Shown here in pieces: positions 35,069 to 43,152 of a stretch of DNA of 64,000 nt (the first letter of the stretch is position 1; every line of letters begins with the position of its first letter). This stretch comes from JBEKTY01 sp049515555 (GTDB lineage: Bacteria; Planctomycetota; Planctomycetia; Pirellulales; Thermoguttaceae). The notes beneath the pieces were generated by a model. That model was not told where the DNA came from. It did no database searches and worked only from the letters and a program-made list of their open reading frames with translations. The position numbers were made by a program, and so were the translations under genes. The DNA is taken from contig JBEKTY010000060.1 of the NCBI GenBank assembly GCA_049515555.1, positions 1 through 64,000 on the forward strand, in the 5' to 3' direction.

Positions 35069-36316
35069 CTATAGTACCCAGGGGGCGCGCCTCGGCCGGT
35101 CGATCCAGCGGTTGGTTGCTTCGTCGCCCACGACCTGTTCTTTAACGGGGTCGAACTTCAGGCCGCGGCCGGTCCAGAAGACGATGTTCGCCAGGTGGCA
35201 GGTGGCTACGGTGCGGTGGGCAATCTCGATGTCGCGGAAGGGCCGCTCGCGGGTCTTGACGCAATGCAGGAAGTCGCCGAAGATGCCGCCCTGCCCCTTG
35301 TAGTTGGGGATATTGATGGCGGGGGGCGCGGTGCGCGGCTTGCGCCGGTCGGGCACTTCGCCCAGCGTGCCTTTGAAGGCCAGGGGGCCGCCGCCCCAGG
35401 CCCCGCCCAGGTGCATCTGCACGCCGCTGGCGTACTTGAACGTCAGGCCTTGCTTGCCGTCGGGCGGAACGACCTCGACGGGCAGGCTCTTATTGTACAA
35501 CTGGCTGGCGTAGAGCGCGCCGCCGATGTGATGGGCGCCCCAGTCGGTCATACCGCCGCCGGAGAAGTCGCGGCAGCCCCGCCAATTGAAGGGATGATAG
35601 GCCTTGTTGTACGGTCGCCAGGGGGCCGGCCCCAGCCACATGTCCCAGTCCATGCCTTCGGGCACGGGCTCGGCCGGGCAGAGCATCTCGCCCGAGGGGC
35701 CGCCGATGTCCACCCAGACCTCCTGAAGCTCGCCCACCGTGCCCGACCACATCATGCGATGGTACCAGTTGTAGTCTTCCCACACCCGCTGGCTGCCGCC
35801 GGAGAACACGCGGCCGTAGCGGCGGGCCGTCTCGACCATGATCCGCCCTTCGCGGATGGTCAGCGTTTCCGGTTTCTCGCAATACACGTCCTTGCCGTTG
35901 CGCATCGCCTCGCAGGTCACCAAGGCATGCCAGTGATCGGGCGTGGCGCAGAAGACGGCGTCGATGTCGGGCCGCGCGCACAGATCGCGGAAATCGTTGT
36001 AGTCGGTGCAGCCCTTGTACACGCCGCTGGCCTTGTCCTGGGCGTAACGCTGCTCGGCCGATTGCTTGGCACGCAGCCGGGCACGCGAATCGACGTCGCA
36101 CACGGCGACGTTCTGGACTTCCGGGAAACCCATGAATCCGCCCATGTCGCCGCTGCCCTGGCCGCCCACGCCCACGAAGCCCATCGTGATCCGATTGCTG
36201 GGGGCCGGACGCCCTTCGGCGCCGAAGGCCGAGGCCGGGATGACCAGCGGGGCCGCTACCGCTGCCGCCCCTTTCAGAAACAAACGCCGATTTACTCGCG
36301 ATTGCTGGTTTGCCAT
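35069..36316 (-). CDS. TAT-exported Gfo/Idh/MocA oxidoreductase
   Basis: A 415-residue planctomycete-style secreted oxidoreductase. The Tat leader is VNRRLFLKGAAAVAAPLVIP near residue 8. The Rossmann site is VGVGGQGSGDMGG, and the catalytic Glu-Lys-Pro lies in YCEKPETLTI. The long C-terminal domain carries WLGPAPWRPYNKAYHPFNW, shared with the truncated gene at the right edge. Relatives with tightly held NAD(P) work outside the cytoplasm on sugars. ATG 36316 has AGGAG about 6 bases upstream. The 370-base gap before the next gene is filled by two palindromes. Substrate unknown. Confidence 0.85.
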   Translation of the reverse strand: MANQQSRVNRRLFLKGAAAVAAPLVIPASAFGAEGRPAPSNRITMGFVGVGGQGSGDMGGFMGFPEVQNVAVCDVDSRARLRAKQSAEQRYAQDKASGVYKGCTDYNDFRDLCARPDIDAVFCATPDHWHALVTCEAMRNGKDVYCEKPETLTIREGRIMVETARRYGRVFSGGSQRVWEDYNWYHRMMWSGTVGELQEVWVDIGGPSGEMLCPAEPVPEGMDWDMWLGPAPWRPYNKAYHPFNWRGCRDFSGGGMTDWGAHHIGGALYASQLYNKSLPVEVVPPDGKQGLTFKYASGVQMHLGGAWGGGPLAFKGTLGEVPDRRKPRTAPPAINIPNYKGQGGIFGDFLHCVKTRERPFRDIEIAHRTVATCHLANIVFWTGRGLKFDPVKEQVVGDEATNRWIDRPRRAPWVL

Positions 36317-36466
36317 GGAAACTCCTCTCTGGAGGGCCCTCGACGCATACCGGGCGCTCGGCCGGGACTGTCTTGGGAATTGAGGTTGGGAGATTGTAGC
36401 AGGCAGGACTTGCTTCAGACTAAGTACGCGGCCGGGGCATGTCAAGCGCCGCGACGAAAAATGTGT

Positions 36467-36560
36467 AAATGACCAAATCCCAATGACTAATGGCCAACGA
36501 CAACCGATTGACCGATCGCCGGGAGTTTCTTAGTCATTGGTGCTTGGTCATTGGTCATTT
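36467..36560. repeat. Palindrome family H
   Basis: AATGACCAAATCCCAATGAC at about 36468-36490 pairs imperfectly with TTAGTCATTGGTGCTTGGTC at 36530-36560. The middle is about 40 bases. It abuts family B copy 1; together they occupy most of the gene-free stretch 36317-36686. Confidence 0.75.
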
Positions 36561-36574
36561 TTCACCGGACCGGA

Positions 36575-36656
36575 GGGTGGCACGTCCCTGAGCGTAGCGA
36601 AGGGCGTGGCGGGGCTGGAAACCACGCCCTTCGCTACGCTCAGGGACGTGCCACCC
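36575..36656. repeat. Palindromic element family B, copy 1
   Basis: GGGTGGCACGTCCCTGAGCG at 36575 pairs with its complement ending at 36656; arms are about 34 bases. The following 29 bases (AAACTGATCAAGTTATTTTG...) recur after copy 2 at 38831. It lies just beyond the stop of the gene at 36687-38621. Confidence 0.9.
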
Positions 36657-36686
36657 AAACTGATCAAGTTATTTTGACTCGGCGCA

Positions 36687-38621
36687 TTATGGGACGGGCG
36701 TCATCTCGACCCACGTCATTTTCGGCTCCTGGCCGGTATCGATCGTCCAGGAGGTGTCCATCTTCGCGCCGGCCGCATAGACATGGGCGGCGGTCTTCTC
36801 CTGGCCGGCCTCGTCCCAGCAGTAGGTGACCTTGGTTCTGGCCGTGTTGGGCGTCAGGTAGATCAAGGAGAACTGGCCCATCTGGTAGTGTTTGCCCAGG
36901 TTGTTGCTGATGCGGATCCGGGCTTCGCCGGCCGCGTCGGCGGCGATGTCTCGGCTGCCGTAGAAGAACGATTGGGACCAGGTGTCCGGGGCCTGGTAGG
37001 GCACGGGTGAAACGATCCGCCAGTCGTCCCGGAGGAGCTTCCACTGCTGGCCGTCGGTGGAATACTCGGCCTTGAAGGCCAGCTCCGGCCTGGGCGGCGC
37101 GCCGCTCGGGCTGCGGACGGCCCAACACACGCTCTGGATCTTCTCGCCGTGCGGGGTCCGCAGTCTTGCGGTGAGAGACGGCTGATCCAGCCCGCCGGCC
37201 TCGAGATTCTTGCGGATGGCCTTGGCCTGCGGGCCGATGGTCGTCGCCGCCAGGCCCGAAGCGTTGAACGTCACCTGCGTGCCGTTGGGCTTCAGTTGCG
37301 GCATGACGTAGCCGCTGGCCATGCAGCGGGTGGTGATGGTGATGTCGTTGGGGGCCAGGCTGGCCGCTGGAGCCAGGAACTTCAGCCAGTATTGATAATG
37401 CCCCTTGACCATGTCGGTCAGGTCCAGGCCGTCGCTGAAGTCCGTCGGGGCGGAGAAGGTCTGCATGTGGTCGGTGGAGAGGCACACCCGGCAGCGGGCC
37501 TTGCCGTGCAGGACCAGGCCCAGCGTGCCGCCTGGCCGCAGGCAATTCTTGTTCACCGGTTTGGCGGCGATTATGTACGGCGAGCAATGCTCGAAGGTGA
37601 CCGACTTCTGGTCCTCGGCGGCCGCGCCGGCCTTGTAGGCGCCGCTTTGGAAATCGGGGCGGTAGGTGAAGACGGCATTGCCGAAGCGGGCCCGGCGGTC
37701 CGGGTCGCCCTCGGACCGCGGCCGCACGGCGGCGTTGAAGCAGTGCTCCGGATCGTTGAGGTAGGTGATGTGCCGGTTGGGACCCTCCATGCCGTCGGGG
37801 GAGATGCCCCAGTAGACCATCGGTCCGCGGGGACCTTCGCCCAGCCCGGGGCGCGGGAAGCGGCGGAGCGTCTCGCCCGGCCGCAGATTGACCACCGGCC
37901 CCGCCCCCGCATAGCCGCACAGCAGCGCGTAGAAGCCGATCGACTTGTACGTCCCCGCCCCGTCGCCGGGATAAAGCTCCGGCAGCCAGCCGCGGTTTTC
38001 CTTGGCGGTGCGGTTGGTCAGGTACGCCTTGCGGTCTGCGTGGGTGAGCTCCTCGATGTTCATCATCGCCCGCTGTTGCTTGTCGAAGCAGACGGTGGTG
38101 ATGTCGCTGTCCAGCAGGACCCACTTCCCCTGGCCGTAGGCGCCGCCGGTCAGCCAAACCTCCAGCGAGGTGTGGCCCTCGACGGCCGTGGCCCGCGCGC
38201 GGCCGTGGCCCAAGAGGTATTCCATCTCGGCGGTGTACTGGTAATGGGTCTCCTGGCACATCGAATGGCCGTAGGAGAACAGCCCGCTCCAGTAATCGCG
38301 GACGACCTCGTTCTCCTTCTGCCCGAAGATGTCCGGCTCGGGCAGGAGCGAGCAGTGAAAGTAATGCGTGTTCCGCCAGAACCAGCTCGCCAGGGCCTTG
38401 TCCTCGTCGTTGTCGGTCTTGCGTCCGGTGACGCGGGCATAGAGCTGGGACTGGGTCTTCGCCAGCCGCTCGAAGCTGGAACAGGACAGTTCGCCTTGCC
38501 AGAAGGGGTGGTCGGTCATGAGCTGCGGATCGCCCACATTGCCCTCCACCGCCTGGGCGCTGCGCGCCGCGAAGAGGAGCACCAGCAGAACAACCACCGA
38601 GAACGGTCGCAAGCAGCGCAT
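36687..38621 (-). CDS. Secreted protein with probable transglutaminase-fold domain
   Basis: A 644-residue exported protein with a signal peptide (VVVLLVLLFAARSAQA). The region 75-185 looks like a transglutaminase-like cysteine hydrolase core: Cys122 in YGHSMCQE, His150 in VEGHTSLEVW and Asp171 in WVLLDSD are in the right order and spacing for a Cys-His-Asp triad. The remaining 450 residues are beta-rich and unrecognised, with a C-terminal stretch resembling a carbohydrate-binding beta sandwich. ATG 38621 has AGGAGG 5 bases upstream. The gene is bracketed by direct copies of palindrome B. The triad assignment is pattern recognition by eye; a structural match has not been made. Confidence 0.6.
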   Translation of the reverse strand: MRCLRPFSVVVLLVLLFAARSAQAVEGNVGDPQLMTDHPFWQGELSCSSFERLAKTQSQLYARVTGRKTDNDEDKALASWFWRNTHYFHCSLLPEPDIFGQKENEVVRDYWSGLFSYGHSMCQETHYQYTAEMEYLLGHGRARATAVEGHTSLEVWLTGGAYGQGKWVLLDSDITTVCFDKQQRAMMNIEELTHADRKAYLTNRTAKENRGWLPELYPGDGAGTYKSIGFYALLCGYAGAGPVVNLRPGETLRRFPRPGLGEGPRGPMVYWGISPDGMEGPNRHITYLNDPEHCFNAAVRPRSEGDPDRRARFGNAVFTYRPDFQSGAYKAGAAAEDQKSVTFEHCSPYIIAAKPVNKNCLRPGGTLGLVLHGKARCRVCLSTDHMQTFSAPTDFSDGLDLTDMVKGHYQYWLKFLAPAASLAPNDITITTRCMASGYVMPQLKPNGTQVTFNASGLAATTIGPQAKAIRKNLEAGGLDQPSLTARLRTPHGEKIQSVCWAVRSPSGAPPRPELAFKAEYSTDGQQWKLLRDDWRIVSPVPYQAPDTWSQSFFYGSRDIAADAAGEARIRISNNLGKHYQMGQFSLIYLTPNTARTKVTYCWDEAGQEKTAAHVYAAGAKMDTSWTIDTGQEPKMTWVEMTPVP

Positions 38622-38747
38622 GACATCCTCCTGTTTGGTTATGTAACAGCATAACCACAGGCATGCGCCGTTGCCAGAGCCAAGAGCGAGTATGATTATT
38701 GTTGGTCTTTGCATTGAAGCGATGGTAGGCTGATGTTCGGCTGGCAG

Positions 38748-38830
38748 AGGGTGGCACGTCCCTGAGCGCAGCGAAGGGCGTGCTTTCCAGGCCCGCCACG
38801 CCCTTCGCTGCGCTCAGGGACGTGCCACCC
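38748..38830. repeat. Palindromic element family B, copy 2
   Basis: The same arms as at 36575, in the same orientation, followed by AAACTGATCAACTTGTTCTG at 38831. It lies between the divergent secreted protein gene (36687-38621) and the PQQ-propeller gene (38907), whose promoters must lie close to it. Confidence 0.9.
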
Positions 38831-38906
38831 AAACTGATCAACTTGTTCTGACGCGGCGCCCAACGCGAGCGGCGCCGACAGCGATTTCCCCAGAGAGGAC
38901 ATGCCC

Positions 38907-41027
38907 ATGAGATACATGAAGCTGACGGCCGGCGGACTGGCGGCACTCTTGGTGGCGGCATTGTTGCTGGCGGCATTGTTGCTGGCGGCGGTGTGCCAGG
39001 CAGACGATGACGCTACGCAGGCCGGGACCTTCGGCTGGCGCGGCAACTGGACCGGGCTCTATCCGGAGGCCGATCCGCCCGTCGAGTGGGGGCGAACCGC
39101 AAGCGGCGTGCTGGCCGGCATGACGTGCCAGGCGGCCAAGCCGGCCGACGCGGCCAATAGCGGCCAGCCCGTCGAGAAGGGCCTCCTGCGCGACTGGCTG
39201 CTCATCGGCCCCTTCGCCGTTGCGGACTCGGCCAAGGGCCTGGCCCAGGAGCAGATCCCCGGCGAAGCCCAACTGGCGCCCGCGGCCGGCGACAAGGCGG
39301 GCGAGCTGGTCTGGCGGCGCGCCGAGATCAAGAAGAAGCCCAACTACGAACTGTGGGGCACCACCGCGCTGGACTGGCTCGATCCCGGCGAGATCTTAGG
39401 CTTCAAGCCCAACACGACGGTCTATGCCTTCACAAACCTGTACGCGGAGCGGGAAGGCACAGCGGTCATGGTCGTAGACCACGCCCACGGGCTGAAGGTC
39501 CGCCTTAACGGCGCGGTGGTCTACGACAACCCGGACCGCGGCGAGGCCCTGGGCAGCTACGTCGGCATCAGCCGCCAGAAGCAGGAGCTGGTGCACGGCA
39601 AGTCGCCCAAGTTCGAGTTGCCCTTGCAGCGGGGCTGGAACCGCCTGCTGCTGAAGCTATCGAGCTCGCCCCCGAACACCTGGGGCCAGACGCAGTTCGC
39701 CGCGCGGCTCTACGATCCCGACCCCGCCGCCTACCGCGAGAAGAACATCGCCTGGATGACCAGGCTCCCCGAGCGCAGCAACGCCTGCCCGCTGGTGGTC
39801 GGCCGGCGGATCTTCACCCCCGCCGAGCCCGACGAGCTGATATGCCTGGACAAGGCCACGGGCAAGATCCTCTGGCGGCGTCTGAACACCCTGTACGACG
39901 CGATGCCCGAGGCCGAGCGGGCCGTCCACCCCGGCCTCAAGGAACAGATCGAGCCGCTCCTGGCGGAACTCCGCGAGAGCGGCGAGTACGAGAAGGGCCT
40001 CGAGCTCCGGCGGAAGATCAACGAGCTGCTGGCCCGCGCCGACAAGAAGAAGTACAAGCTCAAGTGGGACGGGCACTTCGCCTCGCACTTCGGCATCATC
40101 GGCTTCACCACGACCCCCACCAGCGACGGCCGGCACGTGTATGCCTTCTTCGGCTATGGCGTCGTGGCCTGCTACGACCTGGACGGCAAGCGGCAGTGGA
40201 TCCGCCGCCTTCAGGCCAAGGAGGTGGGGTATACCTGCTCGCCGGCCCTAGCCGGTGGGCGGCTGCTGTGCGTCTTCGGCGGCCTGCATGCCCTGGACCC
40301 GGCCACCGGCCAGGAGTCGTGGGCCGATCCGGAGGCCGGCTGCATAGCCTCGATCATCCCCATGCGCGTCGGCACAACCGAGGCCCTGACCCTCCAGGGC
40401 GGCACGGTGTTCCGCGCCTCCGACGGCAAACGCCTGTGGACCAATCCGGACAAGGGAGGCGGCTGGGGCGCCCCGCTATTCCTCGACAACACGCTCTACA
40501 TGCTGATCCTCGGCGTCAGCGATCTGCGCCTGGCCGACTTCACCGGCTGCCAAGGCGACGCATGGCAGGCCAAGTGCCGCCGCATGGAAATCGACAGCGT
40601 GCACCGCCGCCCCAACGGCGAGTGGCTCGACCGCTCCAGCCCCGCCTCGCCCCTGGTGTGGCAGGGCCTGGGCTACCTCATCGACGAGTACGGCACCCTG
40701 TATTGCGCCGACCTGAAGACGGGCAAGACCCTGTATCGCCAGGAGACCGGCTTCGACGAGCTGCACAGCTACAACCACATCGGCGTGGCGGCCAGCCCCA
40801 CGCTCATCGGCCGGCACATCGCCGTCATGGACAACCAGGGCTCGTGCCTGGTGTTCCAGCCGGGCCCGCGGTTCCGGAAAGTGGCCATGAACCGCATCGA
40901 GACCATGCTTAAGCGCGACTGGCCCATCCCGCCGCAGGAGACCATCGCCAACGGCCCCCCCGTCGCCGACGGCAATCGCATCTACATCCGCGGCGAACAA
41001 TACCTTTACTGCATCGGGGCGAATTAG
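38907..41027 (+). CDS. Secreted PQQ-like beta-propeller protein
   Basis: A 706-residue exported protein with an N-terminal hydrophobic segment containing a small in-frame duplication (ALLLAALLLAA). Residues 90-270 are an unrecognised beta-sandwich-like domain. From about 290 on, repeated PQQ-propeller blade motifs appear (LDKATGKILWRRL, LDPATGQESWADP, RASDGKRLWTNP, ADLKTGKTLYRQ), interrupted at about 330-385 by a charged helical insertion (EYEKGLELRRKINELLARAD). Such proteins bind ligands or PQQ-type cofactors; no dehydrogenase residues are evident. ATG 38907 is preferred over 38901 because AGAGGA then has a 7-base spacing. It converges on the YeiH gene pair. Confidence 0.75.
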   Translation: MRYMKLTAGGLAALLVAALLLAALLLAAVCQADDDATQAGTFGWRGNWTGLYPEADPPVEWGRTASGVLAGMTCQAAKPADAANSGQPVEKGLLRDWLLIGPFAVADSAKGLAQEQIPGEAQLAPAAGDKAGELVWRRAEIKKKPNYELWGTTALDWLDPGEILGFKPNTTVYAFTNLYAEREGTAVMVVDHAHGLKVRLNGAVVYDNPDRGEALGSYVGISRQKQELVHGKSPKFELPLQRGWNRLLLKLSSSPPNTWGQTQFAARLYDPDPAAYREKNIAWMTRLPERSNACPLVVGRRIFTPAEPDELICLDKATGKILWRRLNTLYDAMPEAERAVHPGLKEQIEPLLAELRESGEYEKGLELRRKINELLARADKKKYKLKWDGHFASHFGIIGFTTTPTSDGRHVYAFFGYGVVACYDLDGKRQWIRRLQAKEVGYTCSPALAGGRLLCVFGGLHALDPATGQESWADPEAGCIASIIPMRVGTTEALTLQGGTVFRASDGKRLWTNPDKGGGWGAPLFLDNTLYMLILGVSDLRLADFTGCQGDAWQAKCRRMEIDSVHRRPNGEWLDRSSPASPLVWQGLGYLIDEYGTLYCADLKTGKTLYRQETGFDELHSYNHIGVAASPTLIGRHIAVMDNQGSCLVFQPGPRFRKVAMNRIETMLKRDWPIPPQETIANGPPVADGNRIYIRGEQYLYCIGAN

Positions 41028-41034
41028 GGCCCGC

Positions 41035-41127
41035 GAATCAATAAATGTCGTGTTCGCCAATGTATTCATCTCGCTCCGCGAGATGGGCTTTCATCTCGCG
41101 GAGCGAGATGAGTACATTTATTGATTC
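41035..41127. terminator. Nested palindrome after the PQQ-propeller gene
   Basis: Outer arms GAATCAATAAATGT (41035-41048) and ACATTTATTGATTC (41114-41127) enclose inner arms TTCATCTCGCTCCGCGAGATG and CATCTCGCGGAGCGAGATGA. It begins 8 bases after the stop at 41027 and could act as a terminator for that gene, although no long T-run follows; it may equally be another repeat element. Confidence 0.5.
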
Positions 41128-41141
41128 TGCGGCCCCTAAAT

Positions 41142-41256
41142 GACCTTGCGGGATTCTGGGAAAAAGGGGACAGGCACCATTTGTGCGAAGCACCCTCCGG
41201 GCCGTTCCGGCAAATGGTGCCTGTCCCCTTTTTCCCTCCCAAGATCATGCAAGGTC
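41142..41256. repeat. Palindrome family D overlapping a small gene end
   Basis: GGGAAAAAGGGGACAGGCAC at 41158 pairs with the complement ending TTTTTCCC at 41236, with outer arms GACCTTGC (41142-41149) and GCAAGGTC (41249-41256). The right outer arm is the 3' end of the small minus-strand gene 41245-41385, so the left outer arm looks like an inverted partial copy of it. Confidence 0.8.
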
Positions 41257-41385
41257 CCACACCAGGAGGCCGAGCAATACGATGCCCAGGCCGATGCTCC
41301 AAGCGATGAGCTTCTTCTCCACGGCGAGCAGCGGCTCATGCTCCATTTTCCTGAGCTCGTCGGCAAGCTTGGGTTGGTCAGACAT
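41245..41385 (-). CDS. 46-residue single-pass membrane protein coupled to YeiH-type transporter
   Basis: This small gene starts at ATG 41385, one base after the TGA of the transporter gene (41387-41389), with GGGAGG about 6 bases upstream inside the transporter's last codons. The product begins MSDQPKLADELRKMEHEPLL and ends in one hydrophobic helix (IGLGIVLLGLLVW, residues about 31-43) with a two-residue tail after Asp. It has a charged amphipathic N-terminal half. The tight coupling and ribosome site make it convincing as a real gene, perhaps a small subunit or regulator of the transporter. No family is known to me. The 3' end overlaps the outer arm of a palindrome. Confidence 0.65.
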   Translation of the reverse strand: MSDQPKLADELRKMEHEPLLAVEKKLIAWSIGLGIVLLGLLVWDLA

Positions 41386-41386
41386 G

Positions 41387-42832
41387 TCAGCCTCCCGTAA
41401 TCGGCGGATGCACGCCGTGAAAGAAGATCCAAGAGATGGCCAGGCCGATCCAGATAATGAACCCGAACAGGCAGACGAGATAAACCGCGGCCAACTTTCC
41501 GATACCCTCTTCCCACAGCTTTCTGAAGTTGGACACTACGCCGATGGAGAAGAAGGTCATGACGAAGAAGATGCTGCGAAAGACGTTGGCTTCGTCCATG
41601 GCGGCCTTGGCTTTTTCCGTCACGTCGGGCCGGATCAGGACGATCGCCAGGATCGTCAAGAAGGTAATCATGTAGCCGACCACGAACTTGGGCAAGCGTT
41701 CCCAGATTTCGGCCATGCGCACTCGCTCGCCCGGCCGGACCTCGATCCTGGCGCTCCAGATGGTTGCCAGGACGAAGGCCCAGACGCCGATGAACACGTC
41801 GATGAAGACCTTCACGGTCGTGGCGACGTTCAGGATCCAGTCTGGCTGATAGGATACGCCGTCCAGCGCTTGGGCTTTGGCGCGAATCAAGGAATCGGTG
41901 ATGGCGCCGGCGGCCACCGCTGCGCCGTCGGTCTTCACGGCCAGGCCCATCCATGCGCCGGCGACCATCGGTTGGCGATACAGGAAATGCTGTGCGGCGA
42001 AAGGAAGGATAAGCAATTCGACCACGGCAAAGATCACCACCAGGGACGAGACCATAATCGGTACGATGGGTCGAGCCCGGATGGCCGCGCCCGTCGCAAT
42101 GGCCGCCGAGACCCCGCAGATCGAGATGCCGGAGGCCAGCGGCGCGGCCCATTCCCGGCTGAACCCGAAGAATTTCCGGGCCACGAAGTATACCAGGGCC
42201 CAGTAGATCAGGTACGCCTCGACGATGGCGCACAACCCGCGGAACATCACGGCCCTGGTCAGCCCCAACTGTTTTGCCGCGGCTACGCCCAGCAGTCCAC
42301 CAAGGATTACGATGGCCGTCTTGATGTACCATTCGGGCCGAATGGCCGCTTTGATCCTTTCCGACAGCCAGGGCAGGAAGTTCCCGACGATCAGTCCCGC
42401 GATCAAGGCGATAATGAACCCTGCCTCGGACGTGAGGTTCAAAGACCAGGACAGTCCGAGACTTTGCCGCTTGTCCGGCGTTGCGGCAATGTACGCATAG
42501 CTCCCGGCGATCCAACACAGATAACTGATCCAGAATATGACCGTGAAGCCCCGTGCGAATGGGCCGATTCTGACGCGGAGCGCCGCCGCACCAAGGGTGG
42601 TTACGACGAGCAGAAAGAAGTAGGTTGCCAGCAGCGACAGAAGACCCGGGCAATGGCCGTACGCTTTGGATACGGGCGCCAGCGCGGCGGACAGTTGCAA
42701 CCATACCTGTGTCTTCACGCCCCATCCCAGCAGATCGCGCCCCGCCAACAGGCTCAAGGACATCGCAAAAATCGCCAGTCCGATCCAAACCGCAAGCGCG
42801 TCTTCGCTCAGTCTCGGTCTTTTGTCAGCCAT
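41387..42832 (-). CDS. YeiH/UPF0324-family membrane transporter (putative sulfate exporter type)
   Basis: A 481-residue integral membrane protein with about eleven hydrophobic helices, for example FIIALIAGLIVGNFLPWL and TAIVILGGLLGVAAAK. The pair GISICGVSAAIATG and the later AGAITDSLIRAKA are hallmarks of the UPF0324 family, annotated by homology as sulfate exporters but without firm substrate proof. It is longer than most members because of an extra N-terminal pair of helices. In a region of glycan catabolism, export of sulfate or sulfite from sulfated sugars would make sense, but no sulfatase is in the window. The downstream small membrane protein is one base away. Confidence 0.8.
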   Translation of the reverse strand: MADKRPRLSEDALAVWIGLAIFAMSLSLLAGRDLLGWGVKTQVWLQLSAALAPVSKAYGHCPGLLSLLATYFFLLVVTTLGAAALRVRIGPFARGFTVIFWISYLCWIAGSYAYIAATPDKRQSLGLSWSLNLTSEAGFIIALIAGLIVGNFLPWLSERIKAAIRPEWYIKTAIVILGGLLGVAAAKQLGLTRAVMFRGLCAIVEAYLIYWALVYFVARKFFGFSREWAAPLASGISICGVSAAIATGAAIRARPIVPIMVSSLVVIFAVVELLILPFAAQHFLYRQPMVAGAWMGLAVKTDGAAVAAGAITDSLIRAKAQALDGVSYQPDWILNVATTVKVFIDVFIGVWAFVLATIWSARIEVRPGERVRMAEIWERLPKFVVGYMITFLTILAIVLIRPDVTEKAKAAMDEANVFRSIFFVMTFFSIGVVSNFRKLWEEGIGKLAAVYLVCLFGFIIWIGLAISWIFFHGVHPPITGG

Positions 42833-42949
42833 CGGTCACCCTTTCCGAGTTGCAAGCAGACGGATTTTAGCAGCCCTGCCAGCCGGAAGCAACAAGGTCG
42901 TGCGGAAACACAGGATCCGTGAAAGAATGGCGTGAGCAAATTCCAGCGA

Positions 42950-43028
42950 GGGTGGCACGTCCCTGAGCGCAGCGAAGGGCGTGGTCTTCCGGCTCGCCAC
43001 GCCCTTCGTTCCTCAGGGCGTGCCACCC
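42950..43028. repeat. Palindromic element family B, copy 3 (degenerate)
   Basis: GGGTGGCACGTCCCTGAGCG at 42950 pairs with a right arm ending at 43028 that has lost about six bases (CGTTCCTCAGGGCG for the full arm). The flank ATTGGTCACCTTATTT resembles that of copies 1 and 2. It fills part of the gene-free 42833-43152; the rest shows nothing else. Confidence 0.8.
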
Positions 43029-43152
43029 TAATTGGTCACCTTATTTCTTCGCGGTTCCACTACCGTCCTGCGGAAACCCTTGACCGGGGCGGACCAGGCT
43101 GTTATAAGAAGATTGCACTCCGGCGGCCCCTGAAATCGGGAGAACTCTCGCC

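Noticed and set aside
36575..38859. Composite transposon made of two family B copies around the secreted gene
   Set aside because: No transposase, no terminal target-site duplication that I can see, and a third copy stands alone at 42950, so it is reported only as repeats bracketing a gene.
41136..42788. Open frame of 550 residues on the minus strand overlapping the YeiH-type gene
   Set aside because: It is a different frame of the same strand with Arg/Gly-rich noise and no membrane helices; the 481-residue frame has the transporter motifs.
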